Shown: piece by piece, positions 1 through 10,199 of the stretch
How the letters are laid out: every line of letters begins with the position of its first letter
How positions within the stretch are numbered: the stretch's first letter is position 1
Source of the DNA: Darksidea phi
Taxonomy: Eukaryota; Ascomycota; Dothideomycetes; Pleosporales; Lentitheciaceae
Direction of reading: 5' to 3'
NCBI GenBank assembly: GCA_030770425.1
Contig: JASJFT010000182.1
Location: forward strand, 29,869-93,868
DNA length: 64,000 nt
Program-made: the position numbers and the translations under genes
The notes under the pieces: model-generated
The model's input: the letters and a program-made list of their open reading frames with translations, nothing else
Told to the model about the DNA's origin: nothing
Database searches by the model: none

Positions 1-2593
1 TTTATAGAAAAGACTACGATACCTCTTATAATATAAGAGATCTATAAAGAATAATTTAGATCTTATCTAATATATCGACTATTTAAAGATTTTAAATAAT
101 AGGTTAAATAGAACTTTATTATTATAGATCTTATACCTAATTAAGAAACTTAGAAAGAAATACGGTATATTATAAAAATAGTTAATAAAGAATAACTATA
201 GTATATAGTAATTAAATAATAAATTCCTATATAAACGACCTCTATAAAATATAATAATTAAAGATATAGAATTAACTTAGGAGACGATTTATAATATAAA
301 ATAAGATACCTAGTATATTTTAAAATCGTATAGATCTTATATATATAAAAGGAATATAGACTTTATAAGGAAGAAAAATAAAAAAATAATTACTACCTAG
401 TAAAAGACTATAATAAAAAGATTATCTAAGTAGTTATACTAGAAGTAGTATATAAATAATAATAATCCGAAAATTAACGACGAAAGGGATATATTAGAAT
501 TATACTAGGACTACTTCTACTATTAAACTATATCCTAGAAAGACTATAGTACGAATACCTAGAAAATAAATATCTAAAATACGTCTAGACTAAAATTAAT
601 ATAAAATATTAGTTTAAGAAGATAAGAATTTAAGAAATAGGAGGATAGGACTATATCTACCTCTAAGGAACCTACTAAGGAAGAAAGATTACTACCTTAA
701 TTAATAGTAGAGCTACTTAAAACTTTATTAGTAAGGATTTTATCTAATAAAAGAAGATTCCCTAATAGAAGAAATAATACCCTAGTATCGTATATACTAT
801 TAAAGGAGAACTATTTAACGAACCTATAATATACGAAACTAAAGATAAACTTAGTCTATAAGAATAGAAGAAAGAAAATAAAATACTCGATATAATTGAA
901 ATATTAGATAACTAAGATATAATCCTAGGGATACTATAGCTCTAAGAAGCTAATCCTTAGATTTAATAGACGAACTAATAAGTATTATTTCTATAATAGA
1001 ATCTAGACGTAACTTAAGAAGAAAATAATAATATTCTAGAACGATATAAAAAATAGAAAGAATTATTTATAGAACTAGAGAAAAGTCTATCCTAGTACTA
1101 GTCCTAGGACTACGTAATCCTACTATAGAAAGGGAAAACTCTAGGATTTAAACTAATCTATAAGTTAACTAAAGAAGAGAAAAAGATTATAATAAAGTAT
1201 CTTAAAGATAACCTTATAAAAAAGTATATTTAATATTTAAATTTATTTATAGGATACCTAGTTCTCTTTATACCTAAGAAGGGTACTATAGAACTATAAC
1301 TATATATTAATTACTAAATACTTAATAATATTATAATTAAGAATTAATATCTTTTACCCCTAATATTAAAAATATAAGATCGACTAAGGAAAGCTAAGTA
1401 GTTTATACGACTAGATATCTAAAACGCGTACTACTAAATCTAAATTAAAAAAGGCGAAGAATAGAAAACTACTTTTAGAATAAAGAAAGGACTATATAAG
1501 TACTAAGTAATATCTTTTAAACTTACTAATATACCTATAATATTCTAAAAATAAATTAATAATATTTTATAAAACTATCTTAACTAGTTTATAATAGTAT
1601 ACCTCGACGATATTCTAATTTACTTCGAAATAGAAGAAGAATATAAAGAATATATAAAGAAGGTCCTATAGATACTTAAGAAAGTATAATTATACCTTTA
1701 CCTACGAAAATATAAATTCTATATATAAGAAATAGAGTTTTTAGGATTTATTATTAGACTAGAAGAAATTAAAGTAGACCTATAACGGATTAAAAAAGTT
1801 AAAAAATAGCCTATACTATAAAATCTTAAGAAACTATAATTATTTCTAGGATTCTATAACTTCTATTAAAAACTAATACTATAATAGAGTATAATAACGG
1901 TACCCCTTATATAGCTTACTAGAAAGAACTAACCTTTCGAATAAAAGAAAGAATACTAATAAGCCTTTAAAAAGATTAAAGAATAATTTACTAAAAAACC
2001 CGTAATTAAGATATATAACCCTAAAGAACTATTAATTATTAAGATAAATATATTAGACTATATAATAGGAGTAGTACTACTATAGAAAGACGATAAAGGT
2101 AATCTTAGACTAATATACTACTTCTTATAGAAGATATTACTAGCTAAACTTAACTATAATATTTATAATAAAGAGTTATTAATAATTATTAAAGCTTTAA
2201 AGGAATAGAGATCTAATCTATAAAAATCTAAATACCCTATTATAATCTATATAGATTATAAGAATCTAATAGAATTCTTAACTAATAAACCCTTAATCGG
2301 AAGATAAATATAATAGGTATAAACCCTTACGATATACGATATTAAAATTATATATACTAAAGGATTAGAAAATAAATAAGTAGATACGCTTAGTAGAAGA
2401 CCTAACTACTAAGAAATAGAAAAATCTAACGTAGTAATCCTTAAACTATAACTAGATAGAACGATTACTTATAATCGCCCGAAGCTAGTAGAAATATAAG
2501 AAACGATATTTAAGCTAAAAGGAAATAAATAGACTTAATAGATCTATATAGCTACTATAAAAGTAACGAACGAACGAAACGAAATTTAAGAAG
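1..2593 (+). pseudogene. Family A pol, first part: protease, reverse transcriptase, RNase H (RIP-degraded)
   Basis: Protease: the frame ...LINSRAT... at 697-717 matches the retropepsin DSGAT box, with Asp to Asn and Gly to Arg, both explained by TpG to TpA. Reverse transcriptase: the strand motif VPKKGT (read as IPKKGT) is near 1270-1290. It is followed by a degraded LxxDYRxLNxxTxKNxYPLP region to about 1360, GLYxYxVxxFxLTN near 1490-1535, and an intact YLDD catalytic box at 1600-1611. RNase H-like sequence runs about 2026-2400. In-frame TAG/TAA are frequent and sit at expected Gln/Trp positions. The gene is cut at 2593 by the DNA transposon and resumes at 4447. Family assignment is firm; exact domain borders are estimates. 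Confidence 0.88.
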
Positions 2594-2595
2594 TA

Positions 2596-2640
2596 ACGTG
2601 TTTTATAAGCGAGCGGTTAATATAAGCGAGCGGTCAACCT
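2596..2640 (+). repeat. Left terminal inverted repeat of the Fot1-like element
   Basis: 45 bp, starting acgtgttttataag, pairs with 4400-4444 reversed. The single mismatch (T here, C in the partner, position 2618) is a CpA to TpA change. Homology continues weakly to about 2646. It contains two adjacent copies of a 17-bp unit, tataagcgagcggtYaa (2604-2620 and 2621-2637), plausibly two transposase-binding sites. A TA target duplication precedes it. Confidence 0.95.
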
Positions 2641-2684
2641 CATCAACTTTTCGCGTATAAAAAGCCACGTAGTTCAACAACGTA

Positions 2685-4364
2685 TCAGAATTCTATTAAA
2701 ATAGTACTAGTAATAGATTAAGTAGTATCTACAGTAGGCTTCTTATACGTTCGTAAGTTATACCCAGGTTCTCTACAGCGCGTACAGCGCGCTGAAGCCT
2801 GTCGGCTTATACCTAATTACGTAGTAACTTGACGTCTTTCGTTCTCTTACTACTACTTAGCAGCCTTTTAAATAATAATAGCCTCCCCCTCTACCTTGGT
2901 TAGGACGCCCTACTTCTAGATCCTCTTCTTTTTACGCTTTCTACGCGTTGTAGCGGCCTCAATTACCTTCTCTAGGCTCGCGATTCGTTCGCGCATGAAT
3001 ACAGCTTCATAAGCTATTACCTTAGCGCCTTTCCTTAGCTAATCGATAGCTATAATAATAGAAGTAGGCGACGAACTCTTATACCTACGTACGCGCTTAC
3101 GAATTAACGTTAATTAAGCCTCTACTTCGCGCGCGTTGCTTGGTATTCTAGCCTCCTATACAGCCTCTAGTAGGGCTACTAGTAACGGCGTCCTTAGCTT
3201 GATATCGAGCTTCGAGATTACTACCTCTAAATCGTGTAGAACTAGGCTAGCGCCTCGAAAGCTCGCGTAGATATTCTTCTCTGTAATAGCCTTATTATAG
3301 GCTGCGCGGAAGGTGGGTAGGAATTTAAGCTTCGTGATATAGTAGATATAATCGCGAATTAGGCTGTTGATCTGGTCCCTATACGCGCGCTTCAACGGCG
3401 AGAAACAGCCTATATTAAGCGGCTGTAGGAGGTATAACGAATGAGCTAGTATATAGAGAGTATAGATATTATTCTCCTTATAGAGGTCCTAGAATTCGTT
3501 CGAGATATAACTACTATAGCTATTAAGAATTAGTAGCTAGTGCGCGTCTACTCTACGATCTGTCGTATACCTGATAAAGTGCTTTAACTAGGTAACTCCT
3601 AGATTATTATTCGTCCAACCGTTCTTACTAATAGCGATAGCCCAATCGCCTGGTATATCGCTCTCGTACTAGGTAGAGAGGTAGTACTTGCCAGCGAGGA
3701 TAATAAAGGGCGGAATAGCCTACCTAGTAGCGTTGATTCCTTATATTATAGTAACCTACTCGCGATTGTCTGGCTGGATAGCTTTAGCCTACCCGCGTCT
3801 CTCTGAGCTAGTAACGACTAGTCGCGGCGTTATCTTACCTATTAGGAAGCTAGCTTCGTCGAAGTTGTAGATATCCTAATTAGTAATACCCTAGGCAGCC
3901 TTAGTACGCGCTACTCGGTCAAACTAGGATCGAATAATATCAGGATCCTCGTAGAGAGCTCGCTGTCGATCGTAGGGTCGATTAAATCGTATTTTAACGC
4001 TATCAGTTCGCTGGACGAAGTTCCTAGGCTACAGCTTACCTACCTGCTTAGCGCCGCGCGTAGTAAGTAGTCTATTCGCCATATCTCGTATAGCATCTAG
4101 AGTAGGGGCAAATCCTCGCGAATCTAGGTCGAGTATATAGCTAACAATCACCTCCTCCTCTAGCTCAGAAAGCTTCTTTGATTTGGGCTGGCAATCGCGT
4201 CGCGTAGCGATTCCAGCGCGTCGGCGACGAACTGTTGTATTGGGGACGTTAAACGTGGCTGTAGCGCGACTAATACTCTAGATCTAATTCTGATTGATAG
4301 CTAAGATGGCTAGGGAGATATCTACTTCGTTGCAGGGTAATCGAATAGTAGTTGGTTGAGCTAT
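2685..4364 (-). pseudogene. Fot1/pogo-like transposase (DDE), inactivated by RIP
   Basis: One frame of 560 codons including the TGA at 2685-2687, the usual length for Fot1-type transposases, with no frameshift. The likely start is ATA at 4362-4364 (an ATG lost by TpG to TpA), giving xAQPTTIRLPCNEVD. Family motifs: YNFDEASF with the first catalytic Asp intact (3858-3860, residue 169), VVTSSERRG, AIQPDNRE, and AIPPFIILAGKYYLS. The second catalytic Asp is Asn (LLILNSYSS, 3522-3524, residue 281). The third is Asn (LQPLNIGCFSPLKRAY, 3414-3416, residue 317). Their 35-residue spacing fits DD35D. The stretch from residue 324 to the stop at 3156 is open for 79 codons. A C-terminal CCHC-type knuckle at 2745-2786 has its last two ligands changed to Tyr. 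Stops elsewhere sit at Trp/Gln codons. Confidence 0.93.
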
Positions 4365-4399
4365 GAGAGTTAATAGGTAACGCGTCGCAAAATTTGATA

Positions 4400-4444
4400 A
4401 GGTTGACCGCTCGCTTATATTGACCGCTCGCTTATAAAACACGT
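4400..4444 (-). repeat. Right terminal inverted repeat of the Fot1-like element
   Basis: Inverse of 2596-2640 with one mismatch, also holding two adjacent 17-bp units. It ends ...aaaacacgt and is followed by the TA target duplication at 4445-4446. Confidence 0.95.
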
Positions 4445-4446
4445 TA

Positions 4447-5815
4447 ATCTAAGAAAAGGATAGAATTATCTATATATTCTAGAAGGTCTACGTACCTAAG
4501 ATAATAAGAAAAGAATTTATTAGATAATACTATAAGATACTAGTATATAGATACTAAGGAGTAGAGAAAACCCTTAAATAACTAATAAGAACGTACTATT
4601 TTCTATATATAAGATAACTAGTTACCTAGATACTTTTAGAATACGTAGATTATTACTATAATAAGTATACTAGATATATACTCTATAGAATACTATAACT
4701 AATAGAGAACGTAGAAGGACTATAGAAGATTATTACTATAGACTTTATTACGTAGTTACTACGCTCTAAGGAACTAATAATAGAAGTATCCTACGATACT
4801 ATACTAATAGTAGTAGATAAGTTTATAAAGTATACTTACTTTATCCTATATATAAATAAAGGAAATATAATAGAATAACTTATCTATACCTTATTAAGAT
4901 ATATATTTAGTAAATATAGAATACTAGATAAGATTATCTTAGATAGAGACGTTAAGTTTATAGTAAAGTTTTAGTAGACCCTTATAGCTAGACTAGGAAT
5001 AAAATATAGTATATTAACTACCTATTATCTATAAATAGACGGACTAACTAAATAAATAAATTAAATAGTAGAATAATATCTTAGATATTATTTAAACTAC
5101 TACTAAAATAATTAGGTTATACTTTTATCTATAGTATAATTTACGTATAATAGCTCGTAATATAGTATAATAAAGATAATACCTTTCTTTATAAACTATA
5201 GAATCGAACTAGAAATATATAAGGAACCTAGATAACTCTAATCTTATAGCTAGAATAGAGAAAAAATAATAAAAATTATTCTATAAATATACTAATAGCT
5301 TAAAAAAGATACGGAATTCCTTTAAACTAGAATAAGTAAGTACTATAATAAAAAATAAAAGAAAGTACCTACTTTTAAAGAGGGAGAAAAGGTATAGTTA
5401 CTACGAAAAAATATTAAGAGTAAGTAACCTAATAGTAAACTAGACTATACTAAGATTAGACCCTACGAGATTAAAAAATAAGTCTTACCTATAAACTACT
5501 AACTAAGACTACCTCTATAAATAAAAATCTATCCTATATTCTATATTAGCTTATTAGAAAAAGTACTATAGAATACTAAACTAGTAGTATATAAAGTAGA
5601 TACGTATAGTAAAGATAATAAAGAATAAAAAGTAAAAGAAATCCTAGATAATAACGTTAGAAATAGAAAAAACTACTATCTAATTAAATAGTAGGGAATA
5701 GATAAGAATAGGAAACTATAAGAATAAACCTAAGAACTTAAAGATAATCTTAATTATCCTAAGAAGCTTACGAAGTACTAAAACTATAATCCTAAAGGAA
5801 ACTAGGAGATAAGGT
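4447..5815 (+). pseudogene. Family A pol, second part: integrase and chromodomain (RIP-degraded)
   Basis: This continues pol after the DNA transposon. Integrase: a degraded HHCC region lies near 4520-4690 (YQGVEKTLKQLI, with His/Cys changed to Tyr). The core follows, with TIDFIT near 4736, DRDVKF near 4947 and a degraded Glu-containing helix near 5045. A GPY/F-like region is near 5455-5560. The last part (about 5630-5800, KVKEILDNNVRNRKNYYLIK then an aromatic/Gly/Asp stretch) matches a C-terminal chromodomain, the mark of chromoviruses, which in this group directs integration toward heterochromatin. Stops are numerous. Assignment of integrase is firm, of the chromodomain good. Confidence 0.85.
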
Positions 5816-6250
5816 AAATTTACCTTATAATAAGTCGAGAAAGCTAGTCTTACCTTTAGTAAGGTAAGAGATACTTAATAGGCTAGAAAGAGTAATATTA
5901 TCTATAACGTTATAAGTAATATTTAAAGTAGTTAGAAAGACCTCTAGATTCTTCTACTACTCTAGCTACTAAAGCTTTACCTCCTCTTCATCTAGCTTAA
6001 CTTCTAACGCCCGGGATTACGCCGCTAATTTCTTATAAAGAACTACTCTTTACTTCTCTAAACGATATACTCGTATTTAAGCCTCCGTTAGTTTATTAAG
6101 AAGCTCGTTCTAAGCTTTTTAAGCCTTCTCTAGCTACTATTAAAGTTTCTCTTCCGTACGGTTAATAGATTTTATTAATAGTAATAAGCCCTAATACGCG
6201 AGTTTCGTTACTTAATATAGATAAACCTTTTAATAATAAGATATTAGATA
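5810..6250 (-). pseudogene. Antisense coiled-coil-like frame of family A (copy 1)
   Basis: Read on the minus strand, opposite to pol, the interval between chromodomain and 3' LTR shows one frame with nearly all stops at plausible Gln codons. It contains GLLLLIKSINRTEEKL, then a Leu/Lys/Glu/Gln-rich stretch (NELLNKLTEA, RVYRLEK, RVVLYKKLAA, ALEVKLDEEE) typical of a coiled coil, then a tail LTTLNITYNVIDNITLSSLL. The same frame and residues recur at the same place in A2 (19018-19420, there on + strand) and A3 (50920-51330). I do not recognise a function. Conservation of an amino acid frame across RIP-scrambled copies argues that it was a real gene. The start codon was not located. Confidence 0.6.
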
Positions 6251-6514
6251 TATAATAAGAATCTTATATATTAGTACAAATATATACCTTATAATACCTA
6301 CTATCTTTAAATAAAGTAATATATAATATTTCTAACTAAGAATAATAACTATAAGGAAATATTTTAGAGTTATAATAAAAAATTTTATTAATAAGTATAA
6401 TATATTCTCGAGTTTTACGCGATACTATAATAGATAATAATAGCCTCTTAAGATAGGGCCCTAATACTAATATAGCCGAATACCGGACCCGGGATAACCT
6501 CTAAGCCAAAGGTT

Positions 6515-6530
6515 TAAAGAGGGGAGATAG
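6515..6530 (+). other. Polypurine tract of family A copy 1
   Basis: The purine run aaagaggggagatag lies immediately before the 3' LTR. Equivalent tracts precede the 3' LTRs of A3 (about 51636-51650) and A2 (minus, 18687-18702). It would prime plus-strand DNA synthesis. Confidence 0.75.
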
Positions 6531-6972
6531 TATTATAAACTAAATATATACTATAGACCGCTAATAAATAGAGCTACTAGAAATCGAGCTAACTACTAGT
6601 TTTAATAAAGAATACGACGCGGATCTTATAATTAGAGAATAGAAAGTTACGTAATAGATCTATACCTTAATAAGAATAGATCTAAGGGGTTATATAATAG
6701 CTTAGTAGATCTATCGAGATAGAGCTACGGAGCTATAGCTTAGTAGATCTATAGACGTAGAGCTATAGATCTAAGAGAACTAAATTAATATATAATAATT
6801 ACGAATCTTCTAAATAGTCTTTCTTCTCTATAGTTAATTTCGTATCTAGATTAATCCTTACCTATTAATATAATTAAACTATTATCTACCTATTTCTACT
6901 CCTCTATCCCTACCTTAAGTATAAACCCTAAATAAGGCCAAATAACCTATTAGGCCCGGACCCCATTTAACA
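6531..6972 (+). repeat. 3' LTR of family A copy 1 (442 bp)
   Basis: Starts tattataaac (RIPped TGTTA...) and ends ccccatttaaca. It aligns with the LTRs of A3 (427 bp) and A2 (465 bp); the length differences fall in a region of repeated agatctata-like units (about 6640-6775). It keeps its terminal CA, whereas A2 and A3 read TA. Confidence 0.9.
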
Positions 6973-8301
6973 AGATTCCTAAAAGAAAGATATATAATTA
7001 AGATAATTAGAAATCTTAGTATAAGATTAAAAAGATAATATAACTATATATAAGGAATTAAGAAATTTCTAAAAAGTAATCTTTAATAGATTATTTTCTA
7101 TTTAGGTTTAGTCTATATTACTAAGCTATTATTATAGCTAGATTCTATAGGTTATTTCGAGTAGAATAGTATATAGCTTATTAAAATTAGACTAATATTA
7201 AGCTAGATATTAAAGAATTAAGTTATTAATAATCGGCTTAGTTCTAGAATCTTCTAGTAACTACTAAATTAGGTTTAGTTACTAATAAGTATTAGAAATA
7301 CTTAATTTTAAATACTTATATAATACTTACTAAGCTATTCTAAAATATTCTATTATTAATTAAGATTAGTAATAGATTTCTTAGCTAGAAGTATATAAGA
7401 AAAAGTATCTTTATTAATAAATAGTTTACTCTATAATCTAATTATTAAATAATTTAATATATATACTATTATATATATTATATTATTATCTTATTTAATT
7501 ATACTTTCGTTCTTCTAAATACTATTTATAGTATTCTATTAGGTTCTACTATAAATAGAAAGAAAGCTAAGCTTAATAAGCGTTCTTCGCTTATTTAGCT
7601 AATTTCTTTCTTTATAATAATTATATAGAGTTATAGTTTACTAAGTAATTTAGATTAAAGTAATAAAGCTAAGATTTATAGCTAATATTAACTAATAATA
7701 AATACTATATACTAAGTAGATTACTAAGACTTAGTATAATAGATTATAAATTAGTATTTACTAATTCTAGTAAGCTTTATAATATTCTAGGATTAAAACT
7801 TTAATTAATATAAAACGTTTCTTCCTAAGTTAAAATAGACGTTTAATAAGAATAGCTATAATAATAATACTAGACTAATAAAGAAGCTAAGAATTAAGAC
7901 TACTTATTTAAATATTATCTTTTTTAGATTTTAAGATATTAATAGAAATATTTATATATTTTCCTAGACCTAAATAGCTATCTCTAAGCCTTCGACTAGA
8001 ATAATATTATTAAATAAGATTAGAACTTCTTATTAAAACTTAGTAGAATTATTATAAATATAGATATTTATAACTAGATCTAATATCTAAGAATAAAGAA
8101 GTAAATAGATATTATTTATTATAAAGACGTTATATACTATTAAGAATATAATATAGACTTTATATTAATAATATAGTAAATTATTATCTATATTAATTTC
8201 TATTATAATAATTATATTACTATTCTAGCTAGTTTATTTTTACTATTTATAATATTAATTTCTCTTATATATTTTAGCTAAGATATTCTTCTTATTCTTA
8301 A
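6973..8301. other. AT-rich spacer between A1 and C-left, no recognisable gene
   Basis: About 1.33 kb of saturated RIP sequence. I recognise no coding frame. Two items stand out: about 60 bp at 6985-7045 resembles the leader of C-full at 26762-26838, so a fragment of an older element may be buried here; and there is a hairpin near 7553-7614. The four bases before C-left are ttaa (8298-8301). It is probably older repeat debris, but unidentified. Confidence 0.6.
7553..7614. repeat. Imperfect inverted repeat (hairpin) in the spacer
   Basis: The left arm ends ...agctaagcttaataagcg and is followed by a 5-6 nt loop (ttcttc). The right arm is cgcttatttagctaatttc..., continuing ctttctttata opposite tataaatagaaagaaag. 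The stem is imperfect, about 27 bp. Function unknown; possibly the centre of a small foldback element. Confidence 0.5.
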
Positions 8302-8563
8302 TATAGTATATAGGTATATCTAAGATAGGGTAGTAGAGCTTACGACCCGTAGTTAGAAGAATAGAAGGAAAGAGTTAATAGAATAGGTAGCTAAAATTAG
8401 TTAAATTAAACTATTTCTTCTATCTATCGTATAATAGAATAGATAGTAAACTCTAGTTAAAGATACTTCTAAATAATAGTCCTTTAGAGTTTAGTCTAAT
8501 ATTTCGCTACTTATCTAAGCCTTTAATACTTAATTAGGAGGCTCCCTTTACTATTATACTATA
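8302..8563 (-). repeat. 3' LTR of C-left (262 bp)
   Basis: Reverse complement of the 262-bp LTRs at 26186-26447 and 59767-60028. Its outer end reads tatagtata, the inner end ...tactatacta-type sequence, so the LTR had TG TAGTA ... TACTA CA ends before RIP. The adjacent inner sequence ttttccttcc is the reverse of the polypurine tract aaggaaaa. Confidence 0.9.
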
Positions 8564-9588
8564 TTTTCCTTCCTAACTAAAAGAGCTTAGTCTTCTTAAG
8601 CTCTACTACCTAATTAAGTAACTTTATATAATACTAGTACGTTATTAATAGTAAACCCTACTATTAGCCTATTAAAGATTCTTCTTTAAGTAATCTCTAT
8701 CTTTAAATAACTCTTAAGAAGTTATTAGTAGGTCTTTTATTTCCCTCCTTCTTAGTAAATAGACTATAGCCTAATCTTAATATCTCTTTCTTTCTAGAAT
8801 TTTTAATAGTAAATCGGTATAATTATAAAGATAAGCTTTCTCTAACTAGTTCGATATATTATCGTAAAACTAATTAATCTCTAATCTAGTTCTAGCTTTT
8901 TAATAGACTTCTTTATCTCTATATAGCCTTTAAACTCTTATCTAGTAACTTTATAATAATATTTATAGATAAGTCTTTAAATACTCTTACTTTAACTTCT
9001 CTATAGCTAGTAGTTAGCTAAAATATATATAAAAGGCCTCTCTTAATATTTTCTTAGACTCTTTAACCTTCTTCTTATAGCTACTCTTCTTATCTATTAG
9101 CCTAATAGTCTCTTAAGTCTCTAGCTTCTTAATCTCTAAGTCTTTTAATCTTTAAGCCTCTTACTTCTCTTTCTAGCTATATCTAGTAAGGGCGTTACTA
9201 TTAATCTATCTACGGGTAGTACTACTATAGATACCTTTAATAGTAGTAGTAGTAGCTAGTATTCTCCTAACTAGTCTTTAAGAGATAGAAAAGGTAATTA
9301 AGAATTAAAGCTCTATAACTATTCTTTAGTAATAGCTAATATTATTATTCTAAAGTAGCGTAAGTTTTCTCTTTTTTTAATTAGTTATTACTTATATTAA
9401 TTTATTAATAATAATCTCGTAGATTAATCGAATTATTAATTAAGCTTTCTAAATTAACTTTAGCTAATATCTTTATAATATTAAGTATTAGGACGTCTCT
9501 TTAAAGACTATTCTACGTACTAATACTATTTAATATATAGCTTAATATAATCTTATTATTATCTATAATTCTAACTTTCTTATAAAGA
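8564..9588 (-). pseudogene. Family C 3'-terminal frame in C-left (unidentified)
   Basis: Reverse counterpart of 58811-59766 in C-full. On the minus strand (sense of C) a frame with stops at Gln-like positions can be followed, including KIKEFKRVLEGAFYIYF-like and LEEAYLYNYTNLLLKILGRE-like stretches in the better copy. The opposite strand is not clearly worse, so the coding strand is uncertain. Family and function are unrecognised. It ends at the D1 insertion (target aaaga at 9584-9588). Confidence 0.45.
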
Positions 9589-10023
9589 TATTATAACCCT
9601 AGGATTAGAAGGATATAGGATAAGCTCTAATATAGCTAGGATAGCTAAGCCTCGCTTAGTTAGTAATCTAATATTATATAACTTAGAAGTTATAGAAGTT
9701 ACTAAAATAACTACTTCTATAACCTCTATAGAAGTTATAGAAGTCGTAGAAGTTACTACTTCTACTACTACTACTACTACCTTAAGGAATAAGAATAGAT
9801 ATAAGAGAGTAGAGAATCTCTTAGACTTTCTATTTTAATTCCTTATAATTAATTCTCTTTAGTTTATCTAATACTTATAGATAAGATTAGATCTTTTCTT
9901 AAGTAATTATTCTAGTAATAGAATTTATTAACTTAATCTTAATCTATTAAAACCTAATAGTACGATAAACGTACTATTAGTTCTAACCTAGATCCTATAT
10001 TAAAGTACGTATAATATATAATA
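9589..10023 (+). repeat. 5' LTR of D1 (435 bp)
   Basis: Starts tattataaccctagg (RIPped TGTTACAACCC...) and ends ...tataata. It holds a perfect 11-bp stem, acttctataac (9713-9723) and gttatagaagt (9734-9744), and a short tacttctactactactacta run near 9753-9780. Two bases after the LTR comes ttaactattt (10026-10035), the possible primer binding region. Confidence 0.93.
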
Positions 10024-10199
10024 TATTAACTATTTTAAATCTAGATTATATTAAATATAGTAACTTTATCTAGCTTACGTAATACTTCTAAAGAAAGTAT
10101 AATAGGAGCTCTAATAACGAATCCAGCTACTCTCGTTTAGTAATAAGTAGCTTAAATAGTAGAGATATAATAGGCTATAGTATTACTATAAGAAGTACT

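Larger units (their letters stand above)
2596..4444 (-). mobile_element. Fot1/pogo-like DNA transposon inserted in family A copy 1
   Basis: The element is 1849 bp, with 45-bp terminal inverted repeats (one mismatch) and a duplicated TA target (2594-2595 and 4445-4446). Removing it plus one TA restores ...aagTAatctaag..., exactly the uninterrupted sequence in A3 near 49541-49555. It is clearly less RIPped than its surroundings: CA and TG dinucleotides and CpG-rich stretches remain. It therefore arrived late, or escaped most cycles. It carries one transposase frame on the minus strand. Size, TA target, long terminal repeats and the transposase all fit the fungal Fot1/pogo group of the Tc1/mariner superfamily. 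Confidence 0.95.
1..6972 (+). mobile_element. Ty3/gypsy chromovirus, family A copy 1 (5' part outside window)
   Basis: Position 1 aligns with about 46958 of the complete copy A3, so the 5' LTR, gag and start of pol lie upstream of the window. From there to 6972 the two copies are collinear (about 5.12 kb each) once the Fot1-like insertion at 2596-4444 and its TA duplication are removed. Order on + strand: protease, reverse transcriptase, RNase H, integrase, chromodomain, antisense frame, polypurine tract, 3' LTR. The 5 bases after the LTR are agatt; the matching 5' duplication is not in the window. It cannot be mobile by itself: every domain carries stops. Confidence 0.9.

Noticed and set aside
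3156..3395. 79-codon minus-strand frame as an independent gene
   Set aside because: It is residues 324-402 of the Fot1-like transposase between two RIP stops, not a separate protein.
3688..3870. Open frame of 60 codons on the + strand
   Set aside because: It is antisense to the well-supported transposase frame, contains no family motif and overlaps the first catalytic Asp region. It is a shadow.
9753..9782. ctactactacta microsatellite
   Set aside because: A short triplet run inside the family D LTR, repeated in all four D LTRs. Not an independent array.
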